From: an uncultured Oxalobacteraceae bacterium
Lineage (GTDB): Bacteria > Pseudomonadota > Gammaproteobacteria > Burkholderiales > Burkholderiaceae
DNA: 52,504 nucleotides
Direction of reading: 5' to 3'
Assembly (NCBI GenBank): GCA_946480015.1
Contig: CAMLIL010000034.1
Location: 1 to 52,504 of the forward strand
This document shows, in pieces, positions 1 to 9,426 of the stretch. Below the pieces are notes generated by a model. The model was given only the letters and a program-made list of their open reading frames with translations, had not been told where the DNA came from and ran no database searches. The translations under genes and the position numbers were made by a program. Position 1 is the stretch's first letter, and every line of letters starts with the position of its first letter.

Positions 1-2615
1 GTCAGGCCCAGGCCGGTGCCGCCGAAGCGCCGCGTGGTCGACGAGTCGCCCTGGGTAAACGGCGAAAACAGGCGGGCCTGATGCTCCTTGTCGATGCCGA
101 TGCCGGTATCGCGCACCATGATGCGCAGGAACACCACCCCGGGGGCCGGGGCCGGCGGCGGCACCGAATCGACCATCACGCTGACCTCGCCGCGCTCGGT
201 GAACTTGATCGCATTACCCACCAGGTTGACCAGCACTTGCTGCACCCGCAGCGCGTCGCCCATCAGTTCCTGCGGCAGGCCCGGATCGACCCCGATGGCC
301 AGTTCCAGGTCCTTGTCGCCGGCGTTGACGCTCATGATGGTGGCCACGGCGCCGAGCACGTCGCCCAGATGGAAGGGGCTTTCGGCCAGTTCCATGCGCC
401 CCGCTTCGACCTTGGAAAAATCCAGGATGTCGTTCATGATCCCCAGCAGCGACTGGCCCGAGCTCCTGATCATTTCCAGATACTTCTTCTGCTCGGGATT
501 GACGCCGGTGTGCGCCAGCAGATAGGTCATGCCGAGCACCGCGTTCATCGGCGTGCGCAGTTCGTGGCTCATATTGGCCACGAACTCGCCCTTGGCGCGG
601 TTGGCCGCCTGGGCGCGGTCGCGCTCGAGTTCCAGTTCGGTGGCGCGCGCCTCGATCTCGGCCGCCAGCCGGTGCCGCTCGGTGATGTCGCGCGCAAACG
701 CGTTGGCCACGAAGCCGCTGCCGTTATGGTAGGCCGCGATCGACAGCTCGATCGGGATGGCATGGCCGTCGCGGTGCAGCGCCGTCACTTCCAGGCGCTG
801 GTTGACCACCGGTCCGGTACCGCTGCGCGCGAAGCGCTTGAAGCCGGCGCTGTGGGCGGCGCGCTGGTCGGGTGGAATGATCAGTTCGACCAGGTCGCGC
901 CCGATGGCTTCCTGGGCGCTCCAGCCGAACGTGCGTTCGGCGGCGCCATTCCAGTCGGTGACCAGGCCGTCGGTGCCGAGCGCGATGAAGGCGTCGTTGG
1001 AATTGTCCAGGATGACGCGGGTGCGGCGCTGCTCCGTCACCAGCTGGGTCAGCAGCGGGCGCACCTGGACCTGCAGGGTCGAGGCGCCCAGCACGATCAG
1101 CACCACCAGCGCGACCACCAGCGTATTGGTGCGCTCGCGCAGCGGGCTAAACAGGGTCTTGACGTCGCTCTTGATCACCACGCCCAGGCCGAAATCCCGG
1201 ACCGGGGTGTAGCCGGCAAACACCGGGATGCCGCGCAGGTCTTCGGTGACGGTCACCCCGGACTGGCCCAGCAGCGCGTGGTTGATCGGCAGGTTGATGC
1301 GCCCGTCGGGGCGGTACATGGGGATGCGGAACGGCGCCGGATAAAAACGGCTGGGCGCGCAGAAGGCGTCGGTCTGGTCGAGATTGCACAGCAGGACGTC
1401 GGAGGAGGCGCTGCGCGCGCGGATGTCGGCCAGCAGCTGGTCGAAAATCGGCAGGCGCTGCTCGGCGGCGATGCGCCCGAGCAGGCGCGCGCCGTCGCGC
1501 ACATCGGTTTCGGTGTAAAGCGAATAGCTGCCGTCCCAGATCAGTTCGGCCGCCTGCCCCGGCTTGCCGAGCGGCTGGCGCGACACCCCGGCGCCGCGCG
1601 TGAAGTCGCCGACACTGGCCAGCAGCTCGCCATCGGTGTTGTAGAACTGGATGGCGCTGATGCCGGCAGTGGCAAAGCTCCTGCCGATAGCGGCCAGGCG
1701 CGCGCGCCCGGCATGGTCGCCGGCGTCGTTTCCCAGCTGCTGCAACCGTTCGCGCACCGCGCTGTGGCTGGCCAGGTTACGCGAAAACCACAGGCTGGTT
1801 TCGAGGGTATTGCCGAGCGCGGCGGCGGTGGTGGTGGCGGTCAGCAGGGTATTGTCGGCGATCGATCTTTCATAGCTTTCGCGCATGGCGGCAAAGCCGG
1901 CCGCGCCGGCCGACAGCGCCACCAGGGTCACCACCGCCAGCGCGCGCCAGGTGATGCGGCGCTCGTAATCGGCCGCGTCGACGCCGCTGCGCGCGCGCAG
2001 CCTGGCGCGGATGCACCACAGTCCGATGCCGAGGATGCACATGCCGGCCGCGGTGGGCGGCACCATGACGTTGAACGCGGCCACGCGGTACAGCGCTTCG
2101 AGCTTGAGGAAATAGCCGAACAGGGCAAACAGGCCGATCGCTACCACCAGCGCGGCGCACAGCGCCAGCGCCCAGTCGCGGGCGCGGCTGCGCTGCGGCC
2201 GGCGCACCAGCCAGAAGGCGCTGCCGGCCACCAAAAAACCGAGCGCGGTGTTGGGCGCCATGCGGCCCGGATGGGGCGCCGCCTGGGTCGGCGCGGCGGC
2301 CACGCGCACGAGGTCGATCCCGAGGCTGACATCGAATACGTGCTCGGCAATGACCAGCGCGGGCACGGCCACCAGCAGCCCGGCGCACAGATACCACAGG
2401 CCCCGCCGCAACGGCGAAGAGCGATGCAAGGCCAGCGCGCAGCACAGGCCCGCGGCCATGAACATCACCGGCGTGTTGATGCCCATCCGGGCCGAGCCGG
2501 AAATCTGCATGCCGATGGTCTCGCTCACGACAATCCAGCGCAGGGCCGCGACCAGACCCAGCAGGCCGATGGCCAGCCCGGCAATCTGTTCGGAAGATAA
2601 AGCAAGACGTTTCAT
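1..2615 (-). CDS. Membrane sensor histidine kinase with PAS domain, 3' end cut by window edge
   Basis: Two-component sensor that would autophosphorylate on His and pass phosphate to a receiver outside the visible part. Reading from the ATG at 2615, an N-terminal integral membrane region of about six helices (residues 1-240, with the MAPNTALGF motif common in such kinases) is followed by an extracytoplasmic sensor segment flanked by helices (about 245-500). A PAS domain (about 520-640), a HisKA domain with SHELRTP (phospho-acceptor His at about 684) and an HATPase domain complete the visible part. Reading stops inside the G2 box (GGTGLGL), so a C-terminal receiver or HPt may lie outside. No strong ribosome binding site is visible. 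A GTG two codons upstream (2621) is an alternative start. The signal sensed cannot be told. Confidence 0.93.
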   Translation of the reverse strand, partial: MKRLALSSEQIAGLAIGLLGLVAALRWIVVSETIGMQISGSARMGINTPVMFMAAGLCCALALHRSSPLRRGLWYLCAGLLVAVPALVIAEHVFDVSLGIDLVRVAAAPTQAAPHPGRMAPNTALGFLVAGSAFWLVRRPQRSRARDWALALCAALVVAIGLFALFGYFLKLEALYRVAAFNVMVPPTAAGMCILGIGLWCIRARLRARSGVDAADYERRITWRALAVVTLVALSAGAAGFAAMRESYERSIADNTLLTATTTAAALGNTLETSLWFSRNLASHSAVRERLQQLGNDAGDHAGRARLAAIGRSFATAGISAIQFYNTDGELLASVGDFTRGAGVSRQPLGKPGQAAELIWDGSYSLYTETDVRDGARLLGRIAAEQRLPIFDQLLADIRARSASSDVLLCNLDQTDAFCAPSRFYPAPFRIPMYRPDGRINLPINHALLGQSGVTVTEDLRGIPVFAGYTPVRDFGLGVVIKSDVKTLFSPLRERTNTLVVALVVLIVLGASTLQVQVRPLLTQLVTEQRRTRVILDNSNDAFIALGTDGLVTDWNGAAERTFGWSAQEAIGRDLVELIIPPDQRAAHSAGFKRFARSGTGPVVNQRLEVTALHRDGHAIPIELSIAAYHNGSGFVANAFARDITERHRLAAEIEARATELELERDRAQAANRAKGEFVANMSHELRTPMNAVLGMTYLLAHTGVNPEQKKYLEMIRSSGQSLLGIMNDILDFSKVEAGRMELAESPFHLGDVLGAVATIMSVNAGDKDLELAIGVDPGLPQELMGDALRVQQVLVNLVGNAIKFTERGEVSVMVDSVPPPAPAPGVVFLRIMVRDTGIGIDKEHQARLFSPFTQGDSSTTRRFGGTGLGL

Positions 2616-2784
2616 GAGCACATGGGAACCGGGGGACGGCCTAGATTACCACATGCCAAAAAGTGTACGGCAACACCAGGACCGGCCCACCAAGCGTTGT
2701 TTTCGAGCTACGCTCAAACGTGCGCAGGCGCACGGCTGCAGGCAAGGCAAACAGCCCGGCTCCGAACCGGTTAGACTCATGCAT

Positions 2785-3678
2785 ATGAACAATACTCGCA
2801 AAGTCGCCGGTGTGGCCGGCGCCATCAGTTTCCTGTGGGTCGGCCTGACGGCCGCCATCGCGGCCGGGCAGCGCAAGCTGCTGTTCAATCCCACCGTCAA
2901 ACGCGAAGTGGACAACCCGCGCGGCACCGGCCACCGCTCGCGCGCGGTGGTGCTGCGCGCGGCCGACGGCACCAAGCTGTCGGGCTGGCTGATGACCCCC
3001 AGGGTGGTCGGCCCGCGCCCGGCCGTGCTGTACTTCGGCGGGCGCTCCGAGGAAGTCTCGTGGGTGGTGCGCGACGCCGGCAAGCTGTTCCCCGGCATGA
3101 CGGTACTGGCCATGAATTACCGCGGCTACGGCGCCTCGCAGGGCGACCCGGCCGAAAACCACATGGTCGAAGACGGCCGCCTGCTGTTCGACTGGCTGTC
3201 CGAACGCGCCCATGTCGACCCGAAACGGGTAGCCGTGGTCGGGCGCAGCCTCGGTTCCGGCGTGGCGGTGCAGGTTGCGCTGGAACGCCCGGTGCATTCG
3301 CTGGTGCTGATCACGCCCTACGATTCCATCCTGGCCATCGCCAAGCGGCGCTTTCGCGCGGTCCCGGTCGAATTCGTGCTGCGCCACCGTTTCGAATCGG
3401 TCAAGTACGCGCCTTCGCTCAAGGCCCCGACCTACGTGCTGCGCGCCGCCAGCGACGACATCGTGCCGCACTCGCACACCGATCTGCTGGTGGCCAAGCT
3501 GGGCAAGCTGCACCTGGACGAAATCGTGCCCGATTCGGACCACATGAACATCCCTTACCTGGAAGCGACCCAGAGCCGCATCGCCAGCTTCCTGCGCAGC
3601 CGGTTCAATCAGGCCGCGCCCGACAAGGCTGCCGCGGCCGCGGCGGGCACCGTGGCCGTGCCGACCGTGGAAGCCTGA
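2785..3678 (+). CDS. Alpha/beta hydrolase with N-terminal membrane anchor
   Basis: A hydrolase of about 297 residues of the BEM46/Abhydrolase type. Residues about 5-25 form one hydrophobic helix, probably a signal anchor. The nucleophile elbow reads GRSLGSG, an acidic ASDD segment follows near residue 240, and DSDHMN supplies the likely catalytic His. Together these make a complete Ser-Asp-His set. The open frame extends far upstream, but coding sense starts at the ATG at 2785 or the in-frame ATG at 2779; neither has a convincing ribosome binding site. The last residues (Ala-rich, about 275-297) look like a loose tail. It is divergent from the sensor kinase and 82 nt ahead of the M13 peptidase. 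The substrate is unknown. Confidence 0.85.
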   Translation: MNNTRKVAGVAGAISFLWVGLTAAIAAGQRKLLFNPTVKREVDNPRGTGHRSRAVVLRAADGTKLSGWLMTPRVVGPRPAVLYFGGRSEEVSWVVRDAGKLFPGMTVLAMNYRGYGASQGDPAENHMVEDGRLLFDWLSERAHVDPKRVAVVGRSLGSGVAVQVALERPVHSLVLITPYDSILAIAKRRFRAVPVEFVLRHRFESVKYAPSLKAPTYVLRAASDDIVPHSHTDLLVAKLGKLHLDEIVPDSDHMNIPYLEATQSRIASFLRSRFNQAAPDKAAAAAAGTVAVPTVEA

Positions 3679-3760
3679 ACCGGCTCCGCCATGGCATGCT
3701 AGAGTGACGGCTTGGGCCATAAGCCCGACCTGATCAATTTAGTCATTCATGACGGAGACA

Positions 3761-5830
3761 ATGCGCGTGAAACGAACCCTGCTAAGTGCTGTAACCCTGA
3801 CCCTGATCGCCGGCCTCGCGCAGGCCGCCCCCAAAGAACAAACCACGGCGCCGGCCGCCGCCCAGGGCCCGCTGAACTCCGGCGTCGACCGGCAGCACAT
3901 CGACCCGGGCGTGCGCGCCCAGGACGACTTCTTCAAGTACCTCAACGGCAAATGGCTCAAGTCCGCCGAGATACCGGCCGACAAGGCCAGCTGGGGCGCC
4001 TTCGAAAAACTGCACGACGACACCCAGCCGGTGCTGCGCGCGATCATCGAAAACGCCGCCGGGCAAGCACACCAGGCGGCCGGTTCGGACGCCCAGCGCA
4101 TCGGCGACTTTTACGCCAGCTTCATGGACGAACCCAGGCTGGAAACGCTGGGCGTGACGCCGCTGGCGCCGACCCTGGCAAAAATCGCCGCCCTCAAGGA
4201 CAAGGCCGAGCTGCCCGCCCTGTTCGCCGAACTGTCCTTCATCGGCATCGGCCTGCCGTACGACGTGGGCATCGACCAGGACGCGCGCGATTCGACCAAA
4301 TACGCCGCCCTGATTTCGCAGGGTGGCCTGGGCCTGCCCGACCGCGACTATTACCTCAAGCCGGACGACGCCAAGCTGGCCGACGTGCTGGCCAAATACG
4401 GGCCGCACGTGGAACGCACCCTGGCGCTGGCGGGCGACAAGAATGCCGCCGCCAACGCCCGCGCCATCGTCGCCTTCGAAACCGAGCTGGCGCGCATCCA
4501 GTGGACCAAGGTGGAAAACCGCGACCCGGTCAAGACCTACAACAAGGTCGAGATCGCGAAAATGGCGGGCCTGGCGCCCGGCCACGACTGGCAGGCGTTT
4601 CTCGCCGGCATGGGCGTGAGCGACAAGGTCGGCTACGTGATCGTCAGCCAGCCGAGCTATCTCCAGGCACTGACCGGCCTGCTCGCCAAAACCCCGCTGG
4701 AAACCCTGCAAGCGTATCTGCAATGGCACGTGCTGAGCGAATACTCGCGTCTGCTGTCGAAAGCCTTCGTCGACGAGCGCTTCGCCTTCTACGGCACGGT
4801 GCTGTCGGGCGTGACCGAAATGCAGCCGCGCTGGAAACGCGGCGTGGCCACGGTCGAAAGCGCTGTGGGCGAATCGATCGGCAAGCTGTACGTCGAACAA
4901 AATTTCCCGGCCGAGCGCAAGGCGCGCATGGTAGCCCTGGTAGGCAACCTGCTGGCGGCCTACAAGCAGAGCATCGACAAGCTCGACTGGATGAGCCCGG
5001 CGACCAGGAAGCAGGCCCAGGCCAAGCTGGCCAAATTCACACCCAAGATCGGCTACCCGAACAAGTGGAAGGATTATTCCGGACTGGTGGTCAAGCGCGA
5101 CGATCTGGTCGGCAATTTCATGCGCTCGCGCACGGTCGAAGCCAAGCGCGAACTGGGCAAGCTGGAGCGCCCGATCGACCGCGACGAATGGGGCATGACG
5201 CCGCAAACCATCAACGCCTATTACAATCCGGGCCTGAACGAAATCGTGTTCCCCGCCGCGATCCTGCAGCCGCCCTTTTTTGATGCCAGCGCCGACGACG
5301 CGGTCAACTACGGCGCCATCGGCGCGGTGATCGGCCACGAGATCAGCCACGGCTTCGACGACCAGGGCTCGCAGTACGACGGCGACGGCAACCTGCGCGA
5401 CTGGTGGACCAAGGCCGACCACAAGAACTTCGCCATCAAGACCGGGCGGCTGGTCAAGCAGGCCGCGGCCTACAGCCCCTTGCCGGGCTATCCGGTCAAC
5501 GGCGAGCTGACCCTGGGCGAAAACATCGCCGACAACTCCGGGCTGGCGATCGCCTACAAGGCCTACAAGCTCTCGCTCAAAGGCAAGCCGGCGCCGGTGA
5601 TCGATGGCCTGACGGGCGAACAGCGCTTCTTCATGGGCTATGGACAGGTGTGGCGCAGCAAGATGCGCGAACCGGCCCTGATCCGTCAGATCAAGTCCGA
5701 TCCGCACGCGCCGGAAGTGTTCCGCACCAACGGCCCGCTGAAGAACCAGCCCGGCTTCTATGACGCTTTCAGGGTCAAGCCGGGCGACAAGATGTATCTG
5801 GCGCCGAAAGAGCGCGTGATCATCTGGTAA
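3761..5830 (+). CDS. M13 family zinc metallopeptidase (neprilysin/PepO-like), secreted
   Basis: Zinc endopeptidase expected to cut small peptides in the periplasm or outside the cell. It is about 689 residues, normal for M13. A signal peptide ends near AQA (residue about 19). The zinc motif HEISH lies at about 526-530 and the third ligand motif ENIAD at about 587-591, each in its usual family context (GHEISHGFDDQG and GENIADNSG). The chain ends in IIW, like the C-terminal tryptophan of the family. The ATG at 3761 is chosen because a GGAGACA sequence sits directly before it, as at other genes in this window; the in-frame ATG at 3749 is the alternative. The gene is convergent with the sigma factor, with only 6 nt between stop codons. 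Confidence 0.95.
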   Translation: MRVKRTLLSAVTLTLIAGLAQAAPKEQTTAPAAAQGPLNSGVDRQHIDPGVRAQDDFFKYLNGKWLKSAEIPADKASWGAFEKLHDDTQPVLRAIIENAAGQAHQAAGSDAQRIGDFYASFMDEPRLETLGVTPLAPTLAKIAALKDKAELPALFAELSFIGIGLPYDVGIDQDARDSTKYAALISQGGLGLPDRDYYLKPDDAKLADVLAKYGPHVERTLALAGDKNAAANARAIVAFETELARIQWTKVENRDPVKTYNKVEIAKMAGLAPGHDWQAFLAGMGVSDKVGYVIVSQPSYLQALTGLLAKTPLETLQAYLQWHVLSEYSRLLSKAFVDERFAFYGTVLSGVTEMQPRWKRGVATVESAVGESIGKLYVEQNFPAERKARMVALVGNLLAAYKQSIDKLDWMSPATRKQAQAKLAKFTPKIGYPNKWKDYSGLVVKRDDLVGNFMRSRTVEAKRELGKLERPIDRDEWGMTPQTINAYYNPGLNEIVFPAAILQPPFFDASADDAVNYGAIGAVIGHEISHGFDDQGSQYDGDGNLRDWWTKADHKNFAIKTGRLVKQAAAYSPLPGYPVNGELTLGENIADNSGLAIAYKAYKLSLKGKPAPVIDGLTGEQRFFMGYGQVWRSKMREPALIRQIKSDPHAPEVFRTNGPLKNQPGFYDAFRVKPGDKMYLAPKERVIIW

Positions 5831-5836
5831 GCGCGT

Positions 5837-6478
5837 TCACGTCAGGCCGACCTGGCGGCGGCTGTGCGCCGCCAGGTGCCGCAGGTTGACGCGGGTGGCC
5901 TGTTCCAGCCGCCTGGCGATGGCCAGGCGGGCATCGGAAATCCGGCTGCGCACCGTGCCGATGGGCGAACCCATGGCGTCGGCGATTTCCTGGTAGCTCA
6001 AGCCATCCTCCTCGTGCAGGGAAATGGCGGTGCGCTGCTCGGCATTCATGGTATCGAAGGCCGCGCCCACGATGGCGACCATTTCGCCGCACGCGCACAC
6101 GTCCTCCGGCGTGACGATATCGGTGCGCTCGTCCAGCCCGCCCTCGTCGTAGTCGGCGCTGGCGCCGGGTGCGATCTCGGAGCGGGACCTGCGCTTGCGC
6201 GCGCTGAGCAGATTGCGCGCGGTATTGACGCCAATGCAGGCCAGCCAGGTGAAAAAGGCCGAATCGCCGCGGAAGGTGTGCACCGCGCGGTAGCCCTTCA
6301 TGAACGCGTCCTGCACGATGTCCTCCGCCTCGGCGCGGTCCTGGACGATGTGCAAAATCATTTGCAACAGTTTGCAGCGGTGCTTTTCAAACAGCAGACC
6401 GTACGCCTCGGTATCGCCCCCCTTCACACGTTCCACCAGTTCCAGATCGTCGTGATGATGTAGTGCCATAGGCATCAT
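5837..6478 (-). CDS. ECF-type RNA polymerase sigma factor
   Basis: Sigma-70 family member of the extracytoplasmic function group, about 213 residues. Region 2 lies at about 20-95 (DRAEAEDIVQDAFMKGY for -10 recognition) and region 4 at about 140-200, with a clear helix-turn-helix (LSYQEIADAMGSPIGTVRSR). Between them sits a linker with an unusual CAC motif (DVCACGEM). A GGAGG lies 2 nt from the first ATG (6478) and 5 nt from the second (6475), so the exact start is uncertain by a codon. No anti-sigma factor gene is adjacent, so how it is held inactive is not visible. About 215 nt separate it from the upstream cyanophycinase gene. Confidence 0.92.
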   Translation of the reverse strand: MMPMALHHHDDLELVERVKGGDTEAYGLLFEKHRCKLLQMILHIVQDRAEAEDIVQDAFMKGYRAVHTFRGDSAFFTWLACIGVNTARNLLSARKRRSRSEIAPGASADYDEGGLDERTDIVTPEDVCACGEMVAIVGAAFDTMNAEQRTAISLHEEDGLSYQEIADAMGSPIGTVRSRISDARLAIARRLEQATRVNLRHLAAHSRRQVGLT

Positions 6479-6692
6479 GTCCTCCAGTTCAGTGCCTGAC
6501 CAAGCTCGTCGCGGCATTTGTTAATTCATCCTAGCACGCGCATGTAGCAAACTTATCAATTCGGCATTGAAACATTTCCACCAATAAAAACAAAGGCTTG
6601 GAGAATACGCTGCCCTCCTCTATGACAATGCCGTCCGATAATCGGCGTAGGACTGGACTGACGGAACGACAGGTGAAAGACTGACAGGCCGG

Positions 6693-7553
6693 TCAGCTGA
6701 CGGCCATCGGCGGATCGAGGCCGGCCAGGGCGTCGATCAGGTCGCGCAGAGGCTCGGGGGCCGCGCCCTCGCTGCCGATGCGATACTGCGCTCCGGGCGG
6801 CAGCAGGTGCAGGCGCACATCGACCAGCTCCGGACAGGCGAAGCGGTCGATCCCGGCCAGGTTGCTGTGCATGCGGCGTCCGTCGATCACCGTCACCGTG
6901 CCGGCGCCGATCACCTCGATGCCGGCGCCGCGCCCGATCACCAGCGCGGTGTCCTCGTCGATGCCCACACCCTGCAGCCAGGGATACTGCGCCACCGCCG
7001 TCAATAGCCGCGGGAAACGGCGCCGCTCCGAAAAATGCTGGTCGATGACGATGCCGCGCACCAGCGCGAGACCGGACTCCAGGCGCACCGTCCCCTTGGC
7101 AGGGTGCGTGCTTTCCTGCGCTGCGGCCAGCATGTGCTGCGACATCGCGGACGCCCCGGCGCTGGTGCCGCCGATGCAGGCCCCGCCCCGCGTGTAGGCC
7201 GCGTGCAGCGCGCGATCGAGCGCCGTGCCGCCGATCAGGGCCAGCAAGCGCTTCTGGTCGCCGCCGCTGATGAAGATGCCGCCCGCATCGCGCAGCAAAT
7301 CGCCGACGCCGGCATCGTCGGCCGCCGCGCGCGAGGCGATGTCGAGATGCACGCGCCGGCGCACGCCCAGCTCCCCGAACGCAGGGTCGTACTCGCGCCA
7401 GACTTCGTCCGGCACGCGGCTGGCCGCCGTGATCACGACGACGCTGCGGGACGGCCCGCCGGCCAGCTCCACAAAGCGGCGCAGGATCTGTTTGTCGTAC
7501 TCGCGATCCTCGGCGCCGCCGATGATCACCAGGTGGCCTCCCGGCTTATTCAT
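6693..7553 (-). CDS. cphB: Cyanophycinase (peptidase family S51)
   Basis: Serine exopeptidase that cuts cyanophycin (multi-L-arginyl-poly-L-aspartate) into beta-Asp-Arg dipeptides. The 286 residues match the family length. The nucleophile motif GGTSAGAS is seen at about 128-135, and GGAEDRE near the N-terminus and the FISGGDQ segment are also family-typical. The start codon overlaps the end of the isoaspartyl peptidase gene by 8 nt and has no ribosome binding site of its own, which suggests translational coupling. No signal peptide is seen, so the enzyme is probably the intracellular form. No cyanophycin synthetase gene lies in the window; it must be elsewhere or the polymer comes from outside. 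Confidence 0.93.
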   Translation of the reverse strand: MNKPGGHLVIIGGAEDREYDKQILRRFVELAGGPSRSVVVITAASRVPDEVWREYDPAFGELGVRRRVHLDIASRAAADDAGVGDLLRDAGGIFISGGDQKRLLALIGGTALDRALHAAYTRGGACIGGTSAGASAMSQHMLAAAQESTHPAKGTVRLESGLALVRGIVIDQHFSERRRFPRLLTAVAQYPWLQGVGIDEDTALVIGRGAGIEVIGAGTVTVIDGRRMHSNLAGIDRFACPELVDVRLHLLPPGAQYRIGSEGAAPEPLRDLIDALAGLDPPMAVS

Positions 7554-8445
7554 GGGTCAGCACCGCGTGCGCCATGTCGCGGTTGGCGCAGACGGCGGTG
7601 GCCTCGCGCGTGATTCCGATCAGGCCGATGGAAACCGCCGGGTCGAACAGATCCACCCCGCGCTGCAAGGCCTGCTCCAGCGCCAGGCCCTCGACGATCC
7701 ATTGATACACTTCGCGCGCCAGCAGATGGCGCATGATGTGCTCGCCCACCCCGGTGGCGGCGACCGCTCCCTGCGGCCCGGCGAAAAAGCCGCAGCCGAT
7801 CAGGGGGGTGTCGCCGACCCGGCCCAGCAGCGCCGGCGTCGAGCCGCCGGTGGAGCCCGCCACGGCGAAATGGCCATCGGGGCCGCGCGCCACCGCGCCG
7901 ACGGTATCGCAGGCCGGCCCGAAAGGCGCCGGGTAGTTCCAGAAGCGCGCGAAGTCGGCGTTGGCCACGCCCGCCATGGCGGCCTGCGTCCCGGCCAGCC
8001 TGGTCAGCAGTTCGGCGTGGCGCTGGCGCGCCCTGGCGGTGACGGGATCGTGCGGACCGAAGCCGAGAGCGCGCGCCAGCCGCTGCGCTCCCTCGCCGCA
8101 AATGAAGTGGTGCGGCGTATCGGCCACCGCGCGCGCCACCTGGACCGGGTTCTTCACGCTGCGCAGCGCGGCCACCGCGCCCAGCCGCCCGCGCGTGTCC
8201 ATCAGCGCCGCATCCATTTCGACGGTGACGCCGTCGAGCGACAGTTCGGAACCGGTACCGGCGTTGAAGCGCTCGTCGTCTTCCATGATGCTGACCGCGG
8301 CCACCACGGCATCGAGCGCATCGCCGCCGGCGCCCAGCAGATCCATGGCGCCGGCGGCGGCACGCTGGCAACCGTCGTCGGCGCTGCGCGCACTGCCCGC
8401 GCCGCCATGCACGACGACAGCGGCGCCTCGATTGGAATTACTCAT
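7546..8445 (-). CDS. iaaA: Isoaspartyl peptidase / L-asparaginase (Ntn hydrolase)
   Basis: Plant-type asparaginase that hydrolyses beta-aspartyl dipeptides. Next to cyanophycinase it would split beta-Asp-Arg into aspartate and arginine, completing cyanophycin use. The 299 residues fit the precursor, which self-cleaves before a Thr; the expected site is in CDTVGAVAR at about residue 184. The N-terminal VVHGGAG and the GSTGGS and GCGFFAG segments are family hallmarks. A GAAGGGG ribosome binding site lies 7 nt before the ATG. It is transcribed with cphB (8-nt overlap) and probably with the stress protein gene 30 nt upstream. The family also acts on L-asparagine, so both activities are possible. 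Confidence 0.93.
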   Translation of the reverse strand: MSNSNRGAAVVVHGGAGSARSADDGCQRAAAGAMDLLGAGGDALDAVVAAVSIMEDDERFNAGTGSELSLDGVTVEMDAALMDTRGRLGAVAALRSVKNPVQVARAVADTPHHFICGEGAQRLARALGFGPHDPVTARARQRHAELLTRLAGTQAAMAGVANADFARFWNYPAPFGPACDTVGAVARGPDGHFAVAGSTGGSTPALLGRVGDTPLIGCGFFAGPQGAVAATGVGEHIMRHLLAREVYQWIVEGLALEQALQRGVDLFDPAVSIGLIGITREATAVCANRDMAHAVLTHE

Positions 8446-8475
8446 AGATGCCCCTTCGTGTCCCGGTGCGGGCGC

Positions 8476-9312
8476 TCAGTGCGCCATCAGCAGCGGCAAA
8501 GCGGTGTTGCGCAATGCGCGCCGGGTGGCGCCGCCCAGCAGGATTTCGCGCGCGCGCGAGTGGCCGTAGGCACCCATGACCACCAGGCCGTAGCCGCTGC
8601 TGGCGGCATGGGCCAGCAGCGCCGTGCCGGCATCGCGCTCGGCGCGCATCGCATGCGCCTCGGCGCGCACCCCGTGGCGCGACAGATAGCCCACCATCTC
8701 GCTGCCGGCGGGATGGTCGGTCAGGTCGGTCTGGCTGGCCGTATTGAACATGGCCACCTGCACCCACTCGGCGCGCCGCAGCAGCGGCAGCGCGCCGGTG
8801 ATCGCGCGCGCCGCGCTGGCACTGCCATTCCAGCCGATCAGGATGCGCCGCGCGGGCGCGCTTTCCCTGAACACGGCCGGCACCACCAGAACCGGGCGCG
8901 CGCAGTGCAGCAACACATACGCGGGCAGGTCGAAACTCAACAGGGGTAGCTCCAATGGCTTGCCCTGGCCGATCACGACCAGGTCGGCATGGCGCGCCTG
9001 CATGCAGATGCCAATGCCGGCATCGTCGTCCACGCAGCGGCGCCCGAGCGATACGACGCTGGCGGCGCGCGCCTGCCGCTCGAACGCGTCGAGCGCGCGT
9101 ATGGACTCGGCGCGCAGCGTTTCAATGGGCACCTGCAGCGCCGGCATGCCCTGGTCAAATGCGCCAAAGGGCATCAGGAAAGGCGAAATGCCGGTCATTG
9201 CACTGCCAATCAGGTGCGCGCCCTCGTCCAGGGCGATTTGCCCCGCCAGGGCGACGCGTGCGGGCGTGCCGTCCGAGCCGTCCACATGTACCAGAATGGT
9301 TTTGTACGCCAT
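8476..9312 (-). CDS. Universal stress protein, tandem UspA domains
   Basis: A 278-residue protein with two UspA-type folds: residues about 1-150 (KTILVHVDGSD start) and about 155-278 (RRILIGWNGS start). The second domain has a complete ATP-binding motif, GAYGHSRAREILLGGATR, while the matching loop of the first (VIGQGKPLELP) is degenerate, so probably one nucleotide is bound per chain. A GAAGGAG ribosome binding site precedes the ATG by about 7 nt. It leads the likely operon with isoaspartyl peptidase and cyanophycinase, linking nitrogen reserve mobilisation to stress. The 114-nt gap to the divergent DUF3616 gene must hold both promoters. Confidence 0.9.
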   Translation of the reverse strand: MAYKTILVHVDGSDGTPARVALAGQIALDEGAHLIGSAMTGISPFLMPFGAFDQGMPALQVPIETLRAESIRALDAFERQARAASVVSLGRRCVDDDAGIGICMQARHADLVVIGQGKPLELPLLSFDLPAYVLLHCARPVLVVPAVFRESAPARRILIGWNGSASAARAITGALPLLRRAEWVQVAMFNTASQTDLTDHPAGSEMVGYLSRHGVRAEAHAMRAERDAGTALLAHAASSGYGLVVMGAYGHSRAREILLGGATRRALRNTALPLLMAH

Positions 9313-9426
9313 GGCCGACTCCTTCAGCTACCCTTCCTCCTATGACCGCCGGGACGCGGAAAAGTTCGTCTGCAATGCTGGCAAAACGCTATCATGGCCT
9401 TTCTTTCACCCCGCCGAAGGACCTTC

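Noticed and set aside
81..2600. Long plus-strand open frame of 839 codons
   Set aside because: It lies opposite the sensor kinase gene, has the His/Gln/Arg-rich composition of an antisense frame in GC-rich DNA and shows no domain. Similar long shadows opposite the genes at 22232-24793, 38793-41333 and 46088-48964 were rejected for the same reason.
6630..6646. CCGATAATCGG palindrome between sigma factor and cyanophycinase genes
   Set aside because: It is only 11 bp with an odd centre, no promoter elements are placed around it, and it ends no gene cleanly.
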